In this document: positions 40,570 through 45,019 of the stretch, one piece after another
How the letters are laid out: every line of letters begins with the position of its first letter
Numbering within the stretch: position 1 is the stretch's first letter
Assembly: GCA_041688215.1 (NCBI GenBank)
Contig: JBDNIO010000234.1
Span: 1 to 45,019, forward strand
Origin: JBDNIO01 sp041688215
GTDB taxonomy: Bacteria; Pseudomonadota; Gammaproteobacteria; Nevskiales; Salinisphaeraceae
Reading direction: 5' to 3'
DNA: 45,019 bases
Position numbers and translations under genes: made by a program
The notes under the pieces: generated by a model
What the model was told of the DNA's origin: nothing
What the model saw: the letters and a program-made list of their open reading frames with translations, nothing else
The model's database searches: none

Positions 40570-42891
40570 TTGAACAGAATAAAACACCCCCTCGAGCAAG
40601 CGTCGCCCAGCCAGCTCTTTGCAGCTACCGCTTTCAGCCTGGCAATGGCCTCGACTTGGGGCAGCGCCTATGCGCAAGAGCCTGAAGAGCGCCGCTCAGG
40701 GCAATTGCCGGGCATTAGCGTTGAGGCGGACCGCGAGAAGCCCTACAAGCCAGAGCGCCTATCTTCGCCCAAACGCACTCAGCCGTTACTGGACACACCG
40801 CAGTCGGTGACGGTGATTTCGGAAGACGTTTTTGACGAGCAGGGCGCATCGTCACTGCGCGATGTATTTCGCAACATCCCGGGCATAAGCATTGAAGCGG
40901 GGGAGGGCAATCCCGGTTCCGGTGATCAACTTTCGCTGCGCGGCTTTTCTGCCAGCGACGATATTTTTCTCGATGGCGTGCGCAGCGTCGGCAATATTTC
41001 ACGCGATCCATTCAACCTGGAAGCGGTGGAAGTAATCAAGGGGCCGTCGTCGGCATTTGCCGGGCGCGGGTCCTCGGGCGGCGCGATCAACCTGGTTACC
41101 AAGACGCCGCGCGCCGAACAGTTTGGCGAGTTCGAGCTTACCGGCGGCACCGAAAGCACCCTTCGCGGTACCGCGGATTACAACCAGCCGCTGGATAGTT
41201 TTGGTATGGCCAACGCCGCTTTGCGTTTTAATGCCCTGTATCACGACTCGGAAGTCGCCGACCGCGATGAAGTCGAAAACCAGCGCTGGGGCCTGGCGCC
41301 GTCGCTCGCATTCGGCCTGGGCACCGATACCCGCGTGACTCTGAGCTATTCCTACGAGGAACATGACAACACGCCCGACCAGGGTATTCCCAATGTGCGC
41401 GATGACGAGTTCGCCGATTCCCCGTTTTTGGGCGGTGTGGCGCCGGTGGATTTTTCCAACTTCTACGGCTATACCCAGCGCGATTTAGAGGACCTGGATC
41501 AAAGCGTGGCTACCCTGCTGTTTGAGCAGGATGTAAACGACAATTTCCGCGTACGCAACCAGACGCGTTACCAGCGCGTGAATATCGATGCCATCTTCTC
41601 GTCACCGCGGTTAGAGACAAACCTGAATGACCCGGATTCCACCTTCACCGGCCAGATCGACGAAACTACGCGCGCGCGGGGCAGCTCGCGACCGCGCAAC
41701 CAAACCGACGAAATAACCAGTAACCAGACTGACCTGACCTTTAATTTTGCCACCGGCGGGTTGGCACACACGCTGGTAACCGGGCTGGAATTTGGCCGAC
41801 AGGAATTGGAAAATCGGCGCCGTACCGAGGCAAACGGCCCGTTCGTAAACCTGTTCGATCCCAACCCGAATATTGACGTTGCGCCGGATCAGATCGGGGA
41901 CCGCATCGCGGTGACGGTATTCGCCGAATCGGATTTCGTCGGTGCCTACGTCTCGGACACTATCGAGCTCAACGATCAGTGGCAGCTTAACGGCACTGTG
42001 CGTGTGGACTATATCGATACCCGCGTGCGCGGCGTCGACAACGACCCCACCGACCCCGACCGCAGCGCCGACGAGTCGCGCGACGACACCGAGTTCAGCG
42101 GTAACGCGGCGGTGGTTTACAAACCGGTAAGCAACGGCAGCATCTATTTCGGCTACGGCACCTCGTTCACCCCGTTGCTGTCTTCGGGTACCAGTGATAG
42201 CGGCGTGTTCCAGCCGGCCGGGGGCGGCCCCCAGGGCGGCGGCGTGATTGAGGACGGCTTCGACGCCGATCCCGAGCGCAGCCAAACCTTCGAGCTCGGC
42301 ACCAAATGGGACTTGTTCGATGCGCGCCTGGCGTTGAACGCGGCCATATTCCGCACCGAAAAAACCGATGCCCGTAACATTAACCCACTGGATAAAGACA
42401 TTGTTACCGTTAACGGCGAAGAGCGTATCGACGGCTTCGAGATAGGCGTCAATGGCGCCATTACCGACAATTGGCGCGTGCTCGCCGCCTATACCTATCT
42501 GGACGGCGAAGTGCTGGAATCTGATGTAATGGAATTCAGCGCCAACGGTCCCGTGCCGCAGGAGGGCATGAGTACCGAGAACACGCCCGAGCATTCCGCC
42601 AGTCTGTGGACCACCTACCGGTTGCCGTACAACCTCAGTGTCGGTATCGGTGCGCAGTACGTGGACGAACGCACCATCTTTCAGGATCGCCCCGACCGTG
42701 CGGCGGTTACCGTGGACGACTTCCTACGCTTTGACGCGGTGGCCGCATGGCAGGCCAGTAATAACCTGGGTTTCAGGCTCAATGTATTCAACTTCACCGA
42801 CGAGGAATACATCCAGTCCATCAACTCGGCGCAGTCTATCCCCGGTGCTGGCCCCTCGGCCACGCTAAGCGCCCTGTACTCACTGAATTGA
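40570..42891 (+). CDS. TonB-dependent siderophore receptor (catecholate type)
   Basis: This outer-membrane receptor imports ferric chelates using TonB energy. The start is TTG at 40570 with CAAGGAG upstream. Of 773 residues, about 35 form a signal peptide cleaved at GSAYA|QEP. The plug domain includes LDTPQSVTVISEDVF, LRDVFRNIPGISIEAGEG, DQLSLRGFSASDDIFLDGVR and VEVIKGPSSAFAGRGSSGGA, followed by NLVTKTPR; the rest is the 22-strand barrel. The sequence is closest in type to Fiu/FhuE-like siderophore receptors. The final residues (LSALYSLN) lack the usual terminal Phe/Trp. Regulation by Fur is predicted from the operator upstream. The ligand is not determined by the sequence. Confidence 0.92.
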   Translation: MNRIKHPLEQASPSQLFAATAFSLAMASTWGSAYAQEPEERRSGQLPGISVEADREKPYKPERLSSPKRTQPLLDTPQSVTVISEDVFDEQGASSLRDVFRNIPGISIEAGEGNPGSGDQLSLRGFSASDDIFLDGVRSVGNISRDPFNLEAVEVIKGPSSAFAGRGSSGGAINLVTKTPRAEQFGEFELTGGTESTLRGTADYNQPLDSFGMANAALRFNALYHDSEVADRDEVENQRWGLAPSLAFGLGTDTRVTLSYSYEEHDNTPDQGIPNVRDDEFADSPFLGGVAPVDFSNFYGYTQRDLEDLDQSVATLLFEQDVNDNFRVRNQTRYQRVNIDAIFSSPRLETNLNDPDSTFTGQIDETTRARGSSRPRNQTDEITSNQTDLTFNFATGGLAHTLVTGLEFGRQELENRRRTEANGPFVNLFDPNPNIDVAPDQIGDRIAVTVFAESDFVGAYVSDTIELNDQWQLNGTVRVDYIDTRVRGVDNDPTDPDRSADESRDDTEFSGNAAVVYKPVSNGSIYFGYGTSFTPLLSSGTSDSGVFQPAGGGPQGGGVIEDGFDADPERSQTFELGTKWDLFDARLALNAAIFRTEKTDARNINPLDKDIVTVNGEERIDGFEIGVNGAITDNWRVLAAYTYLDGEVLESDVMEFSANGPVPQEGMSTENTPEHSASLWTTYRLPYNLSVGIGAQYVDERTIFQDRPDRAAVTVDDFLRFDAVAAWQASNNLGFRLNVFNFTDEEYIQSINSAQSIPGAGPSATLSALYSLN

Positions 42892-42892
42892 T

Positions 42893-42913
42893 GGCCGTTG
42901 ATATGCAACGGCC
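42893..42913. other. Perfect 8-bp hairpin just after the receptor stop
   Basis: GGCCGTTG (42893-42900) and CAACGGCC (42906-42913) pair across a five-base loop. There is no T-run; it precedes the true terminator by about ten bases and may stabilise the receptor mRNA 3' end. Confidence 0.5.
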
Positions 42914-42923
42914 CTCTCCCACT

Positions 42924-42949
42924 GCCGCGCCTGCGGGCGCGGCCCTTTT
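42924..42949 (+). terminator. Rho-independent terminator after the receptor gene
   Basis: GCCGCGCC (42924-42931) pairs with GGCGCGGC (42936-42943) across a TGCG loop, followed by CCTTTT. It should end or attenuate the receptor transcript before piuC, which begins 17 bases later. Confidence 0.8.
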
Positions 42950-42965
42950 AATTATTTAACGCCTT

Positions 42966-43646
42966 ATGCTGCTGGACATTCCGCAACTGCTTACCCCCGC
43001 GCAAGTGGATGACTGCCGACAGATTCTGGACGCCGCCGAATGGGTGGACGGTAAGGTTACCGCCGGCCACCAATCCGCTCGCGCTAAAGACAATATGCAA
43101 ATTCCGGAAGGCGCGGCAGCGGCCAAACAAGTGGGCGATGTGATTCTCACCGCTTTGCAGGGCGATCCGCTGTTCATGTCCGCAGCGTTACCCAGAAAGG
43201 TCTTCCCACCGCTGTTCAACCGCTATCAGGGCGGTCAGTCGTTCGGTACCCATATCGATGGTGCCATCCGTCCGGTGCCGGGTAGCGGCGCGCGCGTGCG
43301 CACCGATTTATCCGCCACCTTATTTTTGTCCGAACCGGACGAATACGACGGCGGCGAACTGACCATAGAAGACCATTTTGGCACCCGCTCGGTCAAGCTG
43401 CCCGCGGGGCATCTGGTGCTGTATCCGGCCTCCAGCCTGCATAACGTTACGCCAGTTAAACGTGGCGCGCGGGTATCGTCTTTTTTTTGGATTCAAAGTA
43501 TGGTGCGCGACGACGGCCAGCGCCGCACCCTGTTCGATCTGGACACCGCCATCCAGAAACTCACCCGCGACGTGCCCGAGCACGCCGGCCTGATCCAGCT
43601 TACCGGCATCTATAACAACCTGCTGCGGCGCTGGGCGGATGTATGA
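42966..43646 (+). CDS. piuC: PKHD-type Fe(II)/2-oxoglutarate hydroxylase, PiuC/YbiX-like
   Basis: PiuC/YbiX proteins are Fe(II)- and 2-oxoglutarate-dependent hydroxylases encoded next to TonB siderophore receptors; their substrate is not settled. The 226-residue protein has the metal triad His96-x-Asp98 (FGTHIDGAIR) and His159 (SSLHNVTPV), with Arg169 (KRGARVSSFFW) as the 2-oxoglutarate anchor. The C-terminal part (YNNLLRRWADV) is typical. Its TGA overlaps an ATG, but the hemP start is more probably 36 bases later. The gene follows the receptor after a terminator. Confidence 0.93.
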   Translation: MLLDIPQLLTPAQVDDCRQILDAAEWVDGKVTAGHQSARAKDNMQIPEGAAAAKQVGDVILTALQGDPLFMSAALPRKVFPPLFNRYQGGQSFGTHIDGAIRPVPGSGARVRTDLSATLFLSEPDEYDGGELTIEDHFGTRSVKLPAGHLVLYPASSLHNVTPVKRGARVSSFFWIQSMVRDDGQRRTLFDLDTAIQKLTRDVPEHAGLIQLTGIYNNLLRRWADV

Positions 43647-43681
43647 GCCCAATCGAAGACCAAATGAAGGAGATAATTTTT

Positions 43682-43852
43682 ATGAAGCCCTCGACACCAC
43701 AGTCGCAACAACGCGCCACGCCCGTGCAACGTCTGCCCAGCGTTAGTACCGAGAATCTTTTCGGACGCGGCAACGAAGTGGTGCTGGTGCATCGCGGCGA
43801 ATACTACCGGCTGCGCTGTACCAAGAACGGAAAATTGATTCTGAATAAATAA
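43682..43852 (+). CDS. hemP: Hemin uptake protein HemP
   Basis: HemP is a small protein of heme-uptake loci; in several proteobacteria it is needed for or promotes expression of the heme receptor. I chose ATG 43682, preceded by GAAGGAGA at good spacing, giving 56 residues; an ATG at 43643 would add 13 non-conserved ones. The conserved part is LFGRGNEVVLVHRGEYYRLR followed by TKNGKLILNK. The presence of hemP indicates that the locus deals with heme as well as, or instead of, a siderophore. Confidence 0.9.
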   Translation: MKPSTPQSQQRATPVQRLPSVSTENLFGRGNEVVLVHRGEYYRLRCTKNGKLILNK

Positions 43853-43930
43853 TCCACCGCACAAGCCAGCTAGGCCCGCTCAGGGCTACGCCAGCCAGTG
43901 ACCGCCCCACTTGTCATTCTGGAGGTCGTT

Positions 43931-44470
43931 ATGACTGGCAATTACAACCTATCCGCATGCGCTCCCAAACCCGCCCCAAGTTTCCCGCCACTGACGGCAT
44001 ATCCCGACGGCATTCTGCGCCGGCTAATGTCCGGTTCCTGCCGGGCACTGCATCTGGTGGGCGTCAGCGACTGCCGCCGTGTCTCCCTGGCCGGGGTCGA
44101 ATTTCTGCTTGAAAAAGTCGCGGCCACGGTCATTCCCATCCGTCTGTACTTGGATAACCCCGGCGAAACCGCCCACTGCGAGGGAGCGGTGAGCGCCGTG
44201 TGGCGCGACGGCACGGAATTGCACATTCAAACCCAGCAAGGCGACCTGCGGCTACCGCTTGACCCTGGCCATAGTGCCTGGGTCGTGCCCGACAGCGACG
44301 GCCCCGGCGTTTGCCTGGCAATATTCAATCATCACCAGCAATACATTGCTCGCATCTACGGCCAGCGTCCCAGCTGCATCGCTTGGCATGCACTGGTGCA
44401 GTGGCTGGCATTGCGCGAAGACGGCTCGGGTCTGCGTCAGCCGGGGCGTGCACGCCAGGCGCGCAGGTAA
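43931..44470 (+). CDS. HemS/ChuS-like single-domain protein (possible heme handling)
   Basis: I do not see a full match to a named family, but residues from about 67 on follow the pattern of the C-terminal half of HemS/HmuS heme-trafficking proteins: IRLYLDNPGETAHCEGAV, LHIQTQQGDLRLPLDPGHSA, WVVPDSDGPG, LAIFNHHQQYIARIYGQRP and WHALVQWLA, in the same order and spacing. At 179 residues it is half the size of HemS, so one of the two repeated domains is absent. GGAGG just upstream of ATG 43931 supports the start. Its place after hemP fits a cytoplasmic heme chaperone or degradation factor. The function is inferred, not shown. Confidence 0.5.
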   Translation: MTGNYNLSACAPKPAPSFPPLTAYPDGILRRLMSGSCRALHLVGVSDCRRVSLAGVEFLLEKVAATVIPIRLYLDNPGETAHCEGAVSAVWRDGTELHIQTQQGDLRLPLDPGHSAWVVPDSDGPGVCLAIFNHHQQYIARIYGQRPSCIAWHALVQWLALREDGSGLRQPGRARQARR

Positions 44471-44474
44471 GGCC

Positions 44475-44765
44475 ATGAACTTTAGTGCTAACCGGGCCAA
44501 GACGCGGGTGCGTCAGCCAGTATGGAAAACGGCAAGTCCGCCGCTTTTGCTCGATCTCTACGGTGCCGAAGTGCTGGCGCAGGTGCCGGGCGCGCTAAGC
44601 CTGCGCAAATTGTGGGCGCCGTTTGAGCCCGGTGGCCGTTGTGTGCCCGGCACGAGGGGCTACTACGTTGTACAAAAATGCAATGGCAGAATACGCTATC
44701 TGCGATTTAATCCTAAAAATTCCCCGTGGCTTGCCGCGGGGTCTGCGCGATGGGGTTTCATTTAA
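44475..44765 (+). CDS. Hypothetical protein, probably truncated at its 3' end
   Basis: This 96-residue ORF starts five bases after the HemS-like gene's stop. The first 55 residues (AKTRVRQPVWKTASPPLLLD, LYGAEVLAQVPGALSLRKLW) look like ordinary coding sequence. From about residue 60 the composition changes and the frame runs over an AT-rich stretch and a GC-rich hairpin, so the native 3' end was probably replaced when the IS fragment arrived. I do not recognise the family; co-transcription with hemP suggests heme or iron metabolism. Confidence 0.5.
   Translation: MNFSANRAKTRVRQPVWKTASPPLLLDLYGAEVLAQVPGALSLRKLWAPFEPGGRCVPGTRGYYVVQKCNGRIRYLRFNPKNSPWLAAGSARWGFI
44722..44741. other. GC-rich hairpin at the junction to the IS fragment
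   Basis: CCCCGTGG (44722-44729) pairs with CCGCGGGG (44734-44741) across CTTG with one G-T wobble. No T-run follows directly. It lies where coding sequence gives way to the transposase fragment and may belong to the end of the mobile element. Confidence 0.45.
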
Positions 44766-44770
44766 ATTGA

Positions 44771-45019
44771 TTTCCCCAAAAGTTGGTACTGCAAGCTTGT
44801 ATCAGTGCCATCACTGATGCCACTTGGGAGCGGATTAACCAGCGTTTGTTATTCAGCGCTCAGCAAGCCAGGGTGGAGAAAGGAGAGATGCTGCGCATCG
44901 ACTCTACCGTGACCGATACGCCGATCCATGAACCGAGTGACAGCAGCCTGTTGTGGGATAGTGTGCGGGTCTTGGTGCGCTTGCTGCAACAGGCGGAAGA
45001 ACTGGCGAGTGGTATAACG
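44771..45019 (+). mobile_element. ISNCY-like (ISDol1/IS1202-type) transposase fragment, cut by window end
   Basis: An open frame from a TGA at 44768 runs to the window end (83 codons). It reads FPQKLVLQACISAITDATWE, then RINQRLLFSAQQARVEKGEM, LRIDSTVTDTPIHEPSDSSL and LWDSVRVLVRLLQQ, a pattern I know from ISNCY-type transposases, in which R-I-D-S-T-V starts the DDE core with its first Asp. The N-terminal portion of the transposase is missing upstream, so the copy is 5'-truncated or joined at this point by rearrangement or assembly. Confidence 0.7.

Noticed and set aside
41611..42594. A 327-codon minus-strand open frame antisense to the TonB receptor
   Set aside because: The plus strand encodes a well-recognised receptor barrel; the antisense frame is a shadow.

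Overview
This window looks like a 45 kb contig from a gammaproteobacterium. GC content is moderately high, judged by eye. The strongest taxonomic signal is gene order: greA, yhbY, rlmE, ftsH, folP, glmM, tpiA, secG is the classic gammaproteobacterial translation/envelope cluster. A complete Na+-translocating NADH:quinone reductase (Nqr) operon fits a marine or saline organism, but genus cannot be assigned. Both window ends lie inside insertion-sequence coding fragments, so the ends may be assembly breaks at repeats. No rRNA, tRNA or CRISPR array was recognised.

Layout. (1) 1-3.3 kb: right end of an integrated mobile element, all on the minus strand: tyrosine integrase, a broken gene coupled to it, an excisionase-like HTH protein, a small hypothetical protein and a chimeric ORF that ends as an ISXO2-type transposase. 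(2) 3.4-11.6 kb: plus-strand housekeeping genes ugd, an fmdB-like gene, a DUF502 gene, aspS, nadA, cysC, queH and a CDF metal transporter. (3) 11.6-19.3 kb: a redoxin and plant-type gshA on the minus strand, then ubiA, an acyl-CoA-dehydrogenase-like flavoprotein, a serine hydrolase, bioA and greA. A 177-bp MITE-like element is wedged exactly between ubiA and the flavoprotein gene. (4) 19.3-27.3 kb: the yhbY-to-secG cluster, interrupted by a Rieske oxygenase gene with a one-base frameshift. (5) 27.4-35.1 kb: nqrABCDEF, apbE, nqrM and a CBS-domain gene, encoding a flavinylated, iron-containing sodium pump with its maturation factors. (6) 35.1-38.8 kb: a racemase-type CoA transferase and a YghU-like GST, then a decaying sulfur locus (YeeE/YedE, TauE/SafE, persulfide-dioxygenase-like and CsoR-like remnants). 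(7) 38.9-40.4 kb: a DUF486 membrane-protein gene split by a degenerate ISL3 element. (8) 40.5-44.8 kb: an iron/heme locus with a Fur-type operator, TonB receptor, PiuC-like hydroxylase, HemP, a HemS-like single-domain protein and a truncated ORF, ending in an ISNCY-like transposase fragment.

Functional picture. NqrA-F carries out sodium-pumping respiration; ApbE attaches FMN to NqrB and NqrC, and NqrM assists iron insertion. GshA supplies glutathione, which the YghU-like enzyme would use. The last locus handles ferric chelate and probably heme uptake.

The most notable non-genic signals are four related intergenic hairpin repeats (7.8, 17.2, 19.3 and 22.4 kb), the MITE that supplies a stop codon to one gene and a ribosome-binding site to the next, and an ISL3 insertion whose removal in silico restores an 89-residue ORF. 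No clearly new multi-gene defence or biosynthetic system was found.
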